A DNA stretch of 64,000 nucleotides from Durusdinium trenchii (GCA_963970005.1 CAXAMN010021696.1:520634-584633); one strand, 5' to 3'. Numbered from the stretch's first letter, positions 51,209 to 61,647 are shown. Numbers and translations: made by a program. Notes: generated from the letters alone by a model not told the origin.

Positions 51209-52325
51209 CTGGGATGCCAGGTGGGGACTGGCGACTGCATCAAGTGTCGGACACTGCGAAGTTGAGTGCAATGGACCAAACACTGCGGCCTGGAGGCCAA
51301 ATGAGAGTTGAAGGTTTTGGGGGTGACGGTTGTTGAACGTGGCAGCGTGAAGTAAGTGTCTGGGTAGCAGCGGTTCAACTGGGTAGCTCTCCTGAGGTGC
51401 TGATCCAGACCCTTCAAGACAGCCTTGAAACGCGACCTTTGTACCGCTCAAAACAGCATCGTGCAGTGCAGCTCATTTTGGAGGCGTGGTGGACAAAGCA
51501 GACCACCTCAATGGCACAGCCGAGTGGCTACGCCATCTGGAGTCTGGGACCGCAAATCCATTTGCTCTCGGTGTTGACCGACCAGTTCATATATCCCCCG
51601 ATAAAACGAGTACTTTCTGCGTAGCCAGCTGCACAATGTGTTCTTTTGGCCACTCTTCTTTCTAAGTCTCTTTCACTTGGGATGTGTATGGCACCCTATC
51701 TGATGTACAAATGTTCAGCGATATAGAAATCTATGATTTCCATCCAACCAAATATTTCCATGTGAGGTGGAAATCATCCAACCTATATATTCCCTATATA
51801 TTCTACAAATGTTCAGCGATACATGATTGTATCATCATCCAACCAAAATTTGTTGGGTACACTCCGACTGACTGTGGAAGTAGAAGTAGAAGGCCCTTCA
51901 CTGGTCAAGTGGTGTTTACAGTCTTCCCACAAGGTCAGGTTCGACATGTGAATCAACCAGCGTCTATGTTTAGACGTTTGACCCGTCCTTCGTGTAGGTC
52001 CGCTGACCCTTCAAGAAGAAGCCCATGCACGAGGCAGCCACTGCCCGTAGCTGTGGCTCGCCCAACTCGTTGAGCCTCCGAGTCTTCGTCGCTGAATTTG
52101 GATGTTTGTATGATTGAATTCGTCAGCATTGATGGATTCCAACTCCAACTGTGGAATTGTTCCAATTGTATCCAATCCATGCAGGCAGGTACAATTCCAA
52201 TTCTTTGGATTTCCGACTGGAATGAAGAATTCAGAATTCCAACTAACCCCCCACACACACTCCGTACCTACATCAACCCACTGAAAAGCACCTCAATGAC
52301 TCTATAGGGTATACAGTAAGTAGTA

Positions 52326-52421
52326 TGCTCCAAACAGCCCTTGGTTCCTCAAAACGGGATTGATTCGACCCCTGACTCCCCCCCTGACCCCTCCATATAG
52401 GGTTGAGGGGTCGCGTCTGGG
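52326..52421. mobile_element. Family D foldback, left end lost
   Basis: GCTCCAAACAGCCCTTGG then interior CCCCTGACCCCTCC and GGTTGAGGGGTCGCGTCTGG. Homologous to 37187-37302. Confidence 0.7.
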
Positions 52422-52944
52422 TAGTAAGTCTAAAGGCCGATCCGACCCCTTTTTGGATTGAAAGATAGTGAACAAGTTGAGCATATTGAACGCATCTCCA
52501 GTCGAATGGCAAAAAAGTTAGATGGATTTTCTCAGTCGTCAATTCTTTTTTGCCGAAGAGTCCCAAACTCTGCAATCCAGGTCCACCAAACAAAAGGCAA
52601 GGGTGAGTTCCGGGAAAGCAAACCTAGACAGAAGTCGTCTATAGCAAATCATCACCCTGTTGTTCTGCGTGGTTTTGGACCAGCCAAGTGGCCAAGCCTA
52701 CGGAAGCACCGTCCAAGTTTTGGCTACTTGGGTGACCTCACAAGAAGCTGTATATGAGCTTTTGAAAGACTCTCAAAGACCAGGACACTTTGGAAGTGCA
52801 AACTCCTGCCAACTCTCCACTTGTTGCATCCCTGTGATCCCAAAAAAAACTTTCAAAGCTTGGCTGGCTTCTTGAAAGCAAATGGTGGAATCCAGCACCT
52901 GTATCCGCCCATGTCCGACATGCCAACCACACACCATCAAACAC

Positions 52945-53059
52945 CCCTGGCGGCGGGCCTCAGCAGCAAATCGGCCACGGTGCCCGCCACAGAATTGCCC
53001 ACGAAGTCAAACTTCAGCTCACTCCGGGGCAACAAGCGTCGCTTGGGCCTGGGTGTATA
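52945..53059 (-). CDS. Candidate exon, function unknown
   Basis: On minus, GGTTCCCAG (53061-53060) opens YTPRPKRRLLPRSELKFDFV, GNSVAGTVADLLLRPAA. It closes before GTGTTTG (52944-52943). About 58 per cent purine-first codons against about 49 for the plus frame. The FVGNSVAGTVADLLL segment looks like a folded-protein core. No family is assigned. Confidence 0.58.
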
Positions 53060-53091
53060 CTGGGAACCCAGTGAATCTCTCTTATTTCCAC

Positions 53092-53180
53092 CCCAGACAC
53101 TCCATGGGACTGCCGTATATACAACAGTGACCCCCCCAAACCACCCCAATGTAGACATATATGGCAATGGAGTGTCTGGG
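53092..53180. mobile_element. Family A foldback element
   Basis: CCCAGACACTCCATGGGAC to CAATGGAGTGTCTGGG. CAC on both sides. Confidence 0.9.
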
Positions 53181-53480
53181 CACTATTGGCTTGGTCAGCT
53201 TGGGGTCATACACGAGGGATTCCATCAGATCCCAAGTTGTACTCACTGAATCGCTAGTCTTTCGGACCTCAATTCGGACCGGACCAAACCTAACCATTTC
53301 TGAGGCACTTCTTGTCCAGGTCCAAACACCATTCCACTGGGTCGGAGTCCTGCACTAGAACGCGGCAATCGATGGTTCTGTTGTTTTGTTGAAGGTACGG
53401 GACACAGTCCCAAGAACCATACTGCCTAGTTCCCACCAGTCCATCGTACGGGCAAAAAGAGAAAAGAGGAGCTTTGCTAG

Positions 53481-53822
53481 ATGGCTCCTCGATGGCGAGC
53501 GAGCGAAAAATGGGTTGAACAAACGACGAGACAACACAGCTCCTCTTGGCCCCCCACAGCCCCTAAGACAGTGCGATGCACCACAAACCGGCAGAAACGG
53601 AACAAGCAGGGACGGTATGACAGTTCGAAAGCTATCCGAAAAGCCTCGCTTCTTTTTGGACGCTGCTTCGGTGCGTTAAAAGAATGGATGGAACCACAAA
53701 GATTTGGGACCCTCTTCTGTGAAATGAGGAACAAGGAGTGGAAAGGCACTGTAAATGTCCAAACATACGAAAGAAACTTAACACGTAGAAGGCTAAACTT
53801 CAAATCAACCCCGAGGTCGTGA
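53481..53822 (+). CDS. 113-codon ORF from ATG
   Basis: ATG 53481 to TGA 53822. The second half is strong: RYDSSKAIRKASLLFGRCFG, ALKEWMEPQRFGTLFCEMRN, KEWKGTVNVQTYERNL, then Arg-rich. A minus frame overlaps. Another hydrophobic plus frame follows at 53848-54165 but is AT-rich and unconvincing. The function is unknown. Confidence 0.42.
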   Translation: MAPRWRASEKWVEQTTRQHSSSWPPTAPKTVRCTTNRQKRNKQGRYDSSKAIRKASLLFGRCFGALKEWMEPQRFGTLFCEMRNKEWKGTVNVQTYERNLTRRRLNFKSTPRS

Positions 53823-54165
53823 CAAAGTTTATAGGAAACCTTCAGTAGTGCAACAAAGTAGTGTTCAAGTAATTTGCGCCGGTATGTGCTGGATTTTTAG
53901 TCCTTTCGAGTTCTTTTCTTTGTTGGCGGAAGTGTCATCATTGTTCGTCATTTTCCCATGTCTATTCAAAATCCAAAACGTGTTGCACTACATATGTTCC
54001 GCCTGCACCAAGAACTATGTCTTCTTCGAAACAACGACATATGAAGGAACATGTAGGTATAAAGTGCACAAACCTTTACACACACAAGCTAACATAGAAA
54101 CTGAACATCCTCTTCTTGTTCTCAACCATCACTGGACATCTGCAATAAAGAAAACGTCTGAATGA

Positions 54166-55794
54166 CCAGCTCGGACACCTCATATTCTATGCGCTGAGAC
54201 TAGTCAAATCTTCGTCCATCCTAGTACCCTGGCCCTAACACTCCACGTTTCGGAAGAAGATTTGCTTGCATGGTATGGTTAAAAAGGGGTAGGTACTGTA
54301 GTAATTATAGTAGTACATGGAGCATCTGGTGCATGAAATATATAGTTGCATCCATAGCCCATTGCTGACCAGTTTTGTTTGCATTAATTTCCTCAGCAAC
54401 AAACAAACAATTCACCTATACCGTTTTTGAGACCAATTGCATTCCATCCCCTTGGTATTCATTGCCACAACCACGACCCACTCCGTTCTTAATAGTAGGG
54501 TGGTGGGACGTCCTCATACTGGGCCATCGACTGGGTCAAATCCAGCCCGCATTGTTTGGGGTGGGAATTGGCTGGCGAAAAGGCCGGAAAGGTTGACGAG
54601 CGCCGCGACGACCCACCGGTTGACCGAGAATGGAATTCAAAAAATCAACGACCGGCGGTGAACTCGACCGTTGGCGGATGAGTGTGTGAAAAGGGCTCTG
54701 GGTGCCATATGACTCACAGCCATTCCGAAGGGAGATATCACTGACAGAGGGAACATCCCCGATATCCGACGCCAGACCTCCAGGATCCGTGGGGCCAGCC
54801 CGGATCCCCGTGATCCGGGATCAGCCCAGCGCCCAACCAAGCGCCGCAAGCGCTTTCTGCGCTCTTTCTTCGAGCGAAGAGGGCCCAAGAACCGGGTCCT
54901 TCACTTTCTGATACCTTTTTGTATCAACATCGCCAGAAGCAATCGTGCACACCTGTCCGGACACCCAGTTCATTCATAGAACTTGACGTCCCATCATGTC
55001 TCACCAAAAGTCTCTAGACGGTTGTGTTCTGTTTTGGGTGGGGTCAGCATCTGTCTGGTCGTTGGTGCAACTGTTGGACACATCTCGGGGGTGGAGGTCC
55101 GTTCCTGCCACCGAAGGGCTCCTTGGAGAGTCCGCTGTCAACCTGCAACGACCAGGTCTGCAGGGTGGTCGATGCACATGTCGAATCGGCGGTGAGTCCT
55201 CCGAAGAAGATGAACAGAATTGAAAAGACTACCAAGGTACTCGGAGGTGACATAATTTTGGTGGGGCTAGGTTATTTTGTCCTTTTTGCACACAGCCATG
55301 CCACATGAATGGAAACCGAAAAACATGACATCTATCGCGATGGGGAAGAAGGGGAGCACTGACCAAATGATGAAATAACTACGCATGTGTTTGCGCAGTC
55401 TGCTTGGAGATACCCCATGGAGCTGCAGCCTCGGGCAACCATGCATGTTGTTTTTTTCTACAGAGATCTTTCGCAAAAATGCCTCTCAGCCGGTCATGGG
55501 GTTTTCCAAAACACGTGTTTGTTACAGTAAATGGAGAGTAAAATGCACAATCCCCAAATGTGGTTTATATAGACCCCCCCCCTCTAAAAGATATACTTTT
55601 AGGGGTTTGTGCCATCTACTCTAAAGCCAGAGTCAAAGCCTGCGAGAACAGGCCACGGCCGAGGGCACACCAGACTAACTGAATATCAAAGGATCAACAT
55701 TGAAAGACCTCCACAAAGACGAAGCCATGCTATGCTGCAAGGCCCCAAACCAAACCACACGCACACGGCCTCAAGATGCCTCAAGGCCTCGCAA
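54166..55794. other. No well-supported gene
   Basis: A GC-rich island at 54700-54900 is open on both strands (plus PPGSVGPARIPVIRDQPSAQ; minus RSKKERRKRLRRLVGRWADP). The rest is AT-rich spacer. Confidence 0.35.
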
Positions 55795-56052
55795 TCAGCA
55801 TCCATTTTCCGGTGTTCCCTTCACCAGGTCTTCCTCTTCCTTCTCACACTTGACAAAACCGCGGCATTTGGTTTCTTGATGCTTCTTGCAACGCCCATTT
55901 CGACCCGGGTCGAAAGACGAAGACCGTTGGCACCGTGGGCACCGTGGGCGATCTCGGGGCTCCGGGCGTAGTCGTCCACCGACAAGGTCTCCAGGATCGA
56001 GGATAACACCCAAGCTTGTCGACTCATGTACCTCTTGGTACGGAGGCTCCAA
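55795..56052 (-). CDS. Candidate exon with Cys/His cluster, frame uncertain
   Basis: Two minus frames are open. One (85 codons) has a CPRC pair and a later Cys/His cluster (NGRCKKHQETKCRGFVKCEK), which could bind zinc (inference). The other reads SRQAWVLSSILETLSVDDYA and RSPEIAHGAHGANGLRLSTR, and runs in frame into the R array. The plus frame is weaker. I cannot choose between the two frames. Confidence 0.45.
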   Translation of the reverse strand: MEPPYQEVHESTSLGVILDPGDLVGGRLRPEPRDRPRCPRCQRSSSFDPGRNGRCKKHQETKCRGFVKCEKEEEDLVKGTPENGC

Positions 56053-56138
56053 ACATGCATGGTATGAACCGGCAAGCTATAATATAATTGAAGACACCCG
56101 GTGGACCAAACAGCACGAACAGAATGAGCATGAATGAA

Positions 56139-56755
56139 CCTCCAACCGGACTCCAACCTACTAGCGATGGCCTCCAACCTACCAGCGATGGCCCCCAACC
56201 TAATAGCGAAGGCCTCCAACATATTAGCGATGGCCTCCAACCTAATAGCGATGGCCTCCAACATATTAGCGATGGCCTCCAACCTACTAGCGATGGCCTC
56301 CAACCTACCAGCGATGGCCCCCAACCTAATAGCGAAGGCCTCCAACATATTAGCGATGGCCTCCAACCTAATAGCGATGGCCTCCAACATATTAGCGATG
56401 GCCTCCAACCTACTAGCGATGGCCTCCAACCTACCAGCGATGGCCCCCAACCTAATAGCGAAGGCCTCCAACATATTAGCGATGGCCTCCAACCTAATAG
56501 CGATGGCCTCCAACATATTAGCGATGGCCTCCAACCTACTAGCGATGGCCTCCAACCTACCAGCGATGGCCCCCAACCTAATAGCGAAGGCCTCCAACCT
56601 ACTAGCGATGGCCTCCAACCTAATAGCGATGGCCTCCAACCTGGTAGCCATGGCCTCCAACCTATAGCAATGGCCTCCAACCTAACCTGCTAGCGATGGC
56701 CTCCAACCAAATAGCAATGGCCTCCAACCTGCTAGCGATGGCCTCCAACCTAATA
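56139..56755. repeat. R minisatellite with 126-base higher-order repeat
   Basis: About 28 units of 21 bases. From 56161 the array repeats exactly every 126 bases (starts at 56161, 56287, 56413, 56539): six distinguishable units per period, with variant marks such as CCCCCAACC, GCGAAGG and ACATATTAG in fixed order. Units at the right end depart from the pattern. Four of six frames are open, giving spurious repeat proteins. Confidence 0.95.
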
Positions 56756-57132
56756 TCCTGGATCTTCCAACTATGCAACATGTATACCTTTTGTCTGGTG
56801 TTTTAGATGAAAAGGCCAACCTCTGACACAGTGGGAAGAGCCAGGATATACATATATGCATCATGCGATGTCAACGGGAACCGTTATTGTTGATTGAACA
56901 CCGCTATTGCAAGCTTGGAGTATTATGGTGGCGATACCGAGGTCAACCTTGATTCTGAGACGTGTTTGACCTTCCGAGGGATCCTGGTAGAAGCTCTCCA
57001 CTCTCCGCAAGCACCCAGGTGTTCAGAACATGAAGCTTTTAAATGAAGGGTTGACCTGACCAAAAGTCTAGCATCTTGACATAGAATTCACTGGGACACT
57101 GGGTCAATTTCATGTTACAACTATAGAGTTCC

Positions 57133-57444
57133 GTGCCAACCGCAAACGGTCAGACTGCCAACCGCGTGATTGAGGTGGGGTCCATAGCAGTTCGCAGCGC
57201 GCTGTGCGCGCGCTGTGCGAGGGGCGCACATGATTTGAATGCGATCCAAACTCCCTGGCTTTTGTTCGGCGATGCTGCAAAGCTTGCTCAGGGATGGCCT
57301 CAGGGTCAACCGATTGCCGGGGAGCACAGCATCCAACAACTATCACATATGACCTATACACCAGGACCTTCAGCACGTGACCTCTACCAGGAGTCTCTGT
57401 CTGTGACCTTGTACAGACCTGTCAGTGACCTCATCCTGGGATAG
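57133..57444 (+). CDS. 103-codon ORF, function unknown
   Basis: Plus frame opening at GTG, with RVIEVGSIAVRSALCARCAR, GDAAKLAQGWPQGQPIAGEH and YQESLSVTLYRPVSDLILG. About 55 per cent purine-first codons against about 39 on minus. Likely an exon. No family is recognised. Confidence 0.48.
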   Translation: MPTANGQTANRVIEVGSIAVRSALCARCARGAHDLNAIQTPWLLFGDAAKLAQGWPQGQPIAGEHSIQQLSHMTYTPGPSARDLYQESLSVTLYRPVSDLILG

Positions 57445-57489
57445 CAAAGGGTCACGTACTGGAGGTCCTGGCACTTCCAGAACAATATT

Positions 57490-57583
57490 CCCAGACACTC
57501 CATGTATGGTATATTTACCTACATTGGGGTGGTTTTGGGGGTCAATGGGGCGGCATATATGGCAGTCCCATGGAGTGTCTGGG
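57490..57583. mobile_element. Family A foldback element
   Basis: CCCAGACACTCCATGTATGG to CATGGAGTGTCTGGG. ATT on both sides. Confidence 0.93.
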
Positions 57584-57916
57584 ATTTGTATGATTTGCAA
57601 AGACCGGTCTTTCAGTACCTCCAGCTAGTCTATGATATGGACTTCTCCTCCAGCTAGAAAGACCGCTAGTTTGGTGGATCCAATTACCAATTCTCCGGTG
57701 GGGTTTTGGTCCAGTCTGTTCGTGCCCTGTACAGACATGCTGCACCTGAAATGCAACAAAAAATGCTGTCTACATCTCAGAAAGTGTAGGATGTCCTCCT
57801 CTCATCCAGGATCTTAACGAGTCTTAACTTAGCTTTTTGAAGCCAAGAAGCAAAACGAGAAAGACAAATACACAGGACATCGTCGGGTCTGCTGCATTCT
57901 CCTGTAGCTGGTTTGT

Positions 57917-58648
57917 ATGACAGTAGGATGTGGTGATGTATCCCCTACAGCCTTGCTGAGTGTGGGCACACATGTCCCACGCAAAGAGTACAAAAGTTCC
58001 AGTTCCATCGAAGTGAAGACTACGCCTGAAAAAAAGGCTTCAAGCCTCATGCCCAAGCACCCAGCAGCACTCCCGCCAACCAACCCACCCCCCAGCAACA
58101 ATCAGCCAGCAGCAACAAGCAACCCAACAGCCCAAGAGCAAACCACCACCAGCCACCAATCCATACCAATCCTGCAAGGCTGGTGCACGCATCACATCAC
58201 ATGGTTGCGTGGAAGGCGATGGCCTGATGACGACCTTCCTCTGTACCAACCGGGGGTTGACCACCACTTCCACGTGATGTCTTCGTCAGAGTGTATTCGG
58301 CAGCAGTCCGACATCAGCAGTACAGCAGCTGCCTGCTTCGGCAGTGCAGCACCCATCGATGGGACTCTTCCACATCCACAGCATCTCATCCTTCAGCATC
58401 CTTCAGCATCCACTTCCGATGAAAGAAGGATGCTGAAGGATCCTGGTTCTTCAGATCCTGCACCTCCTTCAGATGTCATTCCTTCAGCATCCTTCTCCGT
58501 CCGATCTGAGCATCCTGCACAGCCACATTCAAGTGCGTCACGATCTGCGGGAGGTCTCCCGTCACCTCAGTTCCGACGGAGTGGTGCCGCGGATGTCGCA
58601 AGTATGCATGGGTGGATCATTCATATTTTATTGGTGGTCGCTTTTTAA
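57917..58648 (+). CDS. 243-codon ORF opening with a K+ channel filter-like motif
   Basis: The longest non-repeat ORF, from ATG. Residues 1-10 are MTVGCGDVSP, close to the potassium-channel selectivity filter T-V-G-Y-G-D followed by P, with Tyr changed to Cys (TGT for TAT). Just upstream, in another frame, AAFSCSWF could be a pore-helix remnant. The rest is Pro/Ser/Gln-rich, including a CATCCTTCAG tandem at 58386-58500, and has no S6 helix. Most likely a channel-pore fragment fused by chance to low-complexity sequence. Confidence 0.42.
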   Translation: MTVGCGDVSPTALLSVGTHVPRKEYKSSSSIEVKTTPEKKASSLMPKHPAALPPTNPPPSNNQPAATSNPTAQEQTTTSHQSIPILQGWCTHHITWLRGRRWPDDDLPLYQPGVDHHFHVMSSSECIRQQSDISSTAAACFGSAAPIDGTLPHPQHLILQHPSASTSDERRMLKDPGSSDPAPPSDVIPSASFSVRSEHPAQPHSSASRSAGGLPSPQFRRSGAADVASMHGWIIHILLVVAF

Positions 58649-59248
58649 AAGCTTGTGAAGAATCCTGTTAACGGAAAATATTAATGATCCAATATTGATA
58701 ATGAAAGCCATATAAAAGAATAGAAAGACAATTAATTTGATGGCTTTCATGCTTTCCTTCTTCTTATTATTAGTGATTGGACCCTCAGACGGAGCCCCGT
58801 CGCGCGGGTCACAAGAAGCTGTTTAGTATGTTTTGTTCAAATGGATCTATTGTTCCCCTGCATCCAGAACCAACAAACGTAGGACGCGTGACGCGGCACG
58901 CGAATATCCAAGTCACATACTTCACAACCAGGCACAAGCAGCGCCTGGGAGAAGAGTGATCGATGATTCAAAGATATTCAATATCTTCAGGTCTTGAACA
59001 TGCCCGTGGAACTGAGAATGGGACCTTCCTGAATTTTCAAATACAGTCTTCTAATGGACCTTCTACATACCAAAGCCGTGGATCCAACACGTTTCAAAGC
59101 TTGCAATGTGCCTATCGAAGACGCCGAGGCGCCTCTCAACTGCCAAAGCCTGCAACGACCCTCTCTTCGGGACCGATGGGAACCCTTAAACTAGCCTTAA
59201 ACTCCACTGTCACTGATGAGTGCATCCCCCGAAACAAAGCGGACAAAT

Positions 59249-59259
59249 CTTGAGCCAAA
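59249..59259 (-). other. Possible relict spliced-leader end
   Basis: CTTGAGCCAAA, the complement of the last 11 bases of the dinoflagellate spliced leader. Further upstream similarity is partial (ends CGG). This is the second such match in the window. Confidence 0.3.
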
Positions 59260-59441
59260 CAAGGATCGGGGATGATCGGGGTACCGGTATTCTCAGCAGT
59301 AGCTTGGAGCTGCAAGCTGCAACCTTCAAGGTTCTGGGGACCTCTGAAGTCACATGATCAGCGTAGGCAGCGGCGGCGGTAGTGCTGATGTGGCCAACCA
59401 CCTGAGCTCAATGTCTGCTGACTTGCAGGAACAACTTTGAC

Positions 59442-59753
59442 TTGCTGAACGCCGCAGCGGCACTGGCTTTGTGGCACAGTATCCGCAATCCCCATTGCCC
59501 AAGTCTGGGCGTTTCCAGCCGTGGCGATGCATCGCAGCTCTCTTCCACTGCAGCTAGCTATGCTGGCAAAAATGAGAGGATTGCAGCCCCTTTTGTTTCG
59601 AGGCAGCAGGAGTTGCTGGCGACTGATGATGCTTTTTCTGGCGACTGGTCGACTTCGGTCGGCGCACGGCTTCCATCTCCGACGGTGGCGCTGTGGCGCA
59701 CGGCTTCCTCGACTGCTGGTGATGTCCTTCAGAGTAGTGGGCGAAGCCACTAG
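59442..59753 (+). CDS. 103-codon ORF, strand uncertain
   Basis: Plus frame NAAAALALWHSIRNPHCPSL, GVSSRGDASQLSSTAASYAG, SRQQELLATDDAFSGDWSTS. A minus frame (VEEAVRHSATVGDGSRAPTE) within it is also strongly protein-like. The function is unknown. Confidence 0.38.
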   Translation: MLNAAAALALWHSIRNPHCPSLGVSSRGDASQLSSTAASYAGKNERIAAPFVSRQQELLATDDAFSGDWSTSVGARLPSPTVALWRTASSTAGDVLQSSGRSH

Positions 59754-59961
59754 TAAGTGAGAGCAGCTGAAAGTCACTTGCACTCCAACTCCTTCCTTAC
59801 TAAAAGTGACTGGATAGCAAAGACATGCAAAGACCATGCTACTCCACCATTCAAGACCCTCAAAGCACCAGCCTTGAGTCTACCTTTCTTCTTTGTGTGG
59901 GTCTTTTGGGGGGGGGGTATTGGTGCCATACGCAAGCAACAAAGAAGTCCCAAGTCACTAA

Positions 59962-60050
59962 CCAAGAGAGGCAGCCAGTGACCGTAAATAGGACCCGGAA
60001 GACCTGGGGTACCCAACTGGGATAGTCAAAAAGGGTCCTTCAACCTCTGC
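59962..60050 (-). mobile_element. Family C foldback element
   Basis: CCAAGAGAGGCAGCCAGTGAC, CCTGGGGTACCCAACTGGG and GGTCCTTCAACCTCTGCTGG. Opposite orientation to 16285-16374. Confidence 0.65.
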
Positions 60051-60278
60051 TGGAAGTCACTAAGTATCTACCCCGCTCTACCCAGCTACCGGTGCCTTCA
60101 TCCCATTTTTTCACCCTGCTGTCCGAAGATCGTGTGTCTGACTAAGAGTTGCTATTGAAGTACTGGAAAAGGGAGGAAAACACGTGAGAGTCAAAGACCT
60201 CGAAATCAAGTATCTCTTTCAGAGAACTTCCTTTCACTGGGGCAAAGAACGAATTCGAACGTCGTTGTTCGACTTCGG

Positions 60279-60536
60279 ATGAGACTTCAGGCCCCTAAAA
60301 GTCGACCTTCTCAAAGACCCAGCAGAGCTTCGGATACCACGGGGCCCTCCCAACACAGCGATCGCGAAAAAACCTCTGTCAACACAGCGAGCGAGCCCGT
60401 TGTTTGGGGGGTCCCCTGCACCGCTTCATGCACGCCACTGGAGGGCTGGCTTCGGATTAAGGCCTCCGACACAAACCCACAACCGGACCGAGCCGACGAA
60501 CGGCGACGCACGGGTGTAGACTGCACTGAAGTATAG
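60279..60536 (+). CDS. 85-codon ORF from ATG
   Basis: ATG 60279 to TAG 60536. Starts MRLQAPKSRPSQRPSRASDT, then SVNTASEPVVWGVPCTASCT and an Asp/Arg-rich end. About 59 per cent purine-first codons. The function is unknown. Confidence 0.45.
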   Translation: MRLQAPKSRPSQRPSRASDTTGPSQHSDREKTSVNTASEPVVWGVPCTASCTPLEGWLRIKASDTNPQPDRADERRRTGVDCTEV

Positions 60537-60685
60537 GGATGCACACTGTGTGGGGTGTAACGTGGGAATAGGGCCGAAAAAGGGTGTGGTTGGTCAAGGT
60601 ACAATTGGAAGCCTTATCATGTGTTACGGAATTTTACTCATGAAAGTAGCTACAGGGGCGATGTCCATTGATACGCAAGAAAGAG

Positions 60686-61159
60686 TCAAGGCAGCTGCTC
60701 GGGCCATGAGGATCTCACAACGCAGTAGTCAAAAGCAATGTGCTTTTTCCATGTCTCTGTCGACATGGCCTCTGATGCGATCCATGAGGACTCGGGCTCG
60801 ACATGGCCTCTGAAGACCCAACCAATGACCGGACTCCGACGGACTCCGACGAACTCCTCAGGTCTGCGTCCGTGCAGACCCAACGCTGCCACCGCGTGGT
60901 GCACCACTGCCTGCAGGTCCGCTTGGACCTGACGATGATCCATGAGCCCACGCCTCGCTGCGCGCCGCCCCCCCAAAGAATGGCGTGGTTCTGAAGGAAG
61001 GGCCACGAGATGGCACTGAGCAAATCTCGCATGAAGGAATCCGAAACCAACAGCAGACACGGATCTTCCAATTTGTTTATATTGTACATATAGATGTAGG
61101 GTGCTGGCTGAACCAAATGGCTCTTTGAACGCAAATGCCAGCGTGGAGATTGTCTTCAA
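60686..61159 (-). CDS. 157-codon frame, function unknown
   Basis: Minus frame opening at TTG. Its second half, after a possible acceptor CGTCAG, reads VQADLQAVVHHAVAALGLHG, RRPEEFVGVRRSPVIGWVF, ESSWIASEAMSTETWKKHIA. A plus ORF from ATG 60803 (MASEDPTNDRTPTDSDELLR) overlaps and is also good. Strand not settled. Confidence 0.42.
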   Translation of the reverse strand: MKTISTLAFAFKEPFGSASTLHLYVQYKQIGRSVSAVGFGFLHARFAQCHLVALPSEPRHSLGGRRAARRGLMDHRQVQADLQAVVHHAVAALGLHGRRPEEFVGVRRSPVIGWVFRGHVEPESSWIASEAMSTETWKKHIAFDYCVVRSSWPEQLP

Positions 61160-61324
61160 GGTTCGTCAGAAAAGCACATCTTCCAGCACCAGAAAAAACA
61201 TCATTGGATCGAAGAGAATTCCGACAAACCATGACCAACCACTTGAAAAGAGATTGACATGGGAGGGAGGGCTATTGAGGGCGCCTGATTCGAGACGTAA
61301 GATATCAAAGGACGCCTGAAATTC

Positions 61325-61423
61325 CAGGGCTCCAGTCGGACCTTCTTAGAAGGTGGGACTGGGGTGGGTGCCACGTTCGGGTCCAGTCATACCTTCTAAG
61401 GAGGTACGACCGGAGCCCTAGGG
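61325..61423. mobile_element. Family B foldback, left end eroded
   Basis: AGGGCTCCAGTCGGACC to GGAGCCCTAGGG, spacer GGACTGGGGTGGGTGCCACG. Same sub-type as 17885 and 50359. Confidence 0.78.
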
Positions 61424-61647
61424 ATGTCCAATGTCCAGATTGTGACTGTCCCTTTGGACACCTGTGGGGTCTACCTTCACTTCCTCTCACCGAAGCGCCT
61501 CTTGAAGCGCGCGCGTGAAGCGCGCCCCCAAGCGGTCCAGCGCTCGCTCAGGTCGATCTTCGGGAGATGGAAGGATCACTGAGTCACCACACTGATCATG
61601 GCCCCTGTGCCCCCCCACTGAGTCACCCCAAACATGGCAGACCGCTA

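Noticed and set aside
56024..56693. Long repeat proteins (177-279 codons) on both strands
   Set aside because: They are translations of a minisatellite that is open in four frames, with no independent coding support.
56139..56755. CRISPR array
   Set aside because: Repeats are contiguous 21-base units with no unique spacers, and no cas-like genes are present.
59205..59240. Hammerhead-like CTGATGAG...CGAAAC (plus)
   Set aside because: The bases between the two motifs cannot form stem II, and the flanks do not pair.
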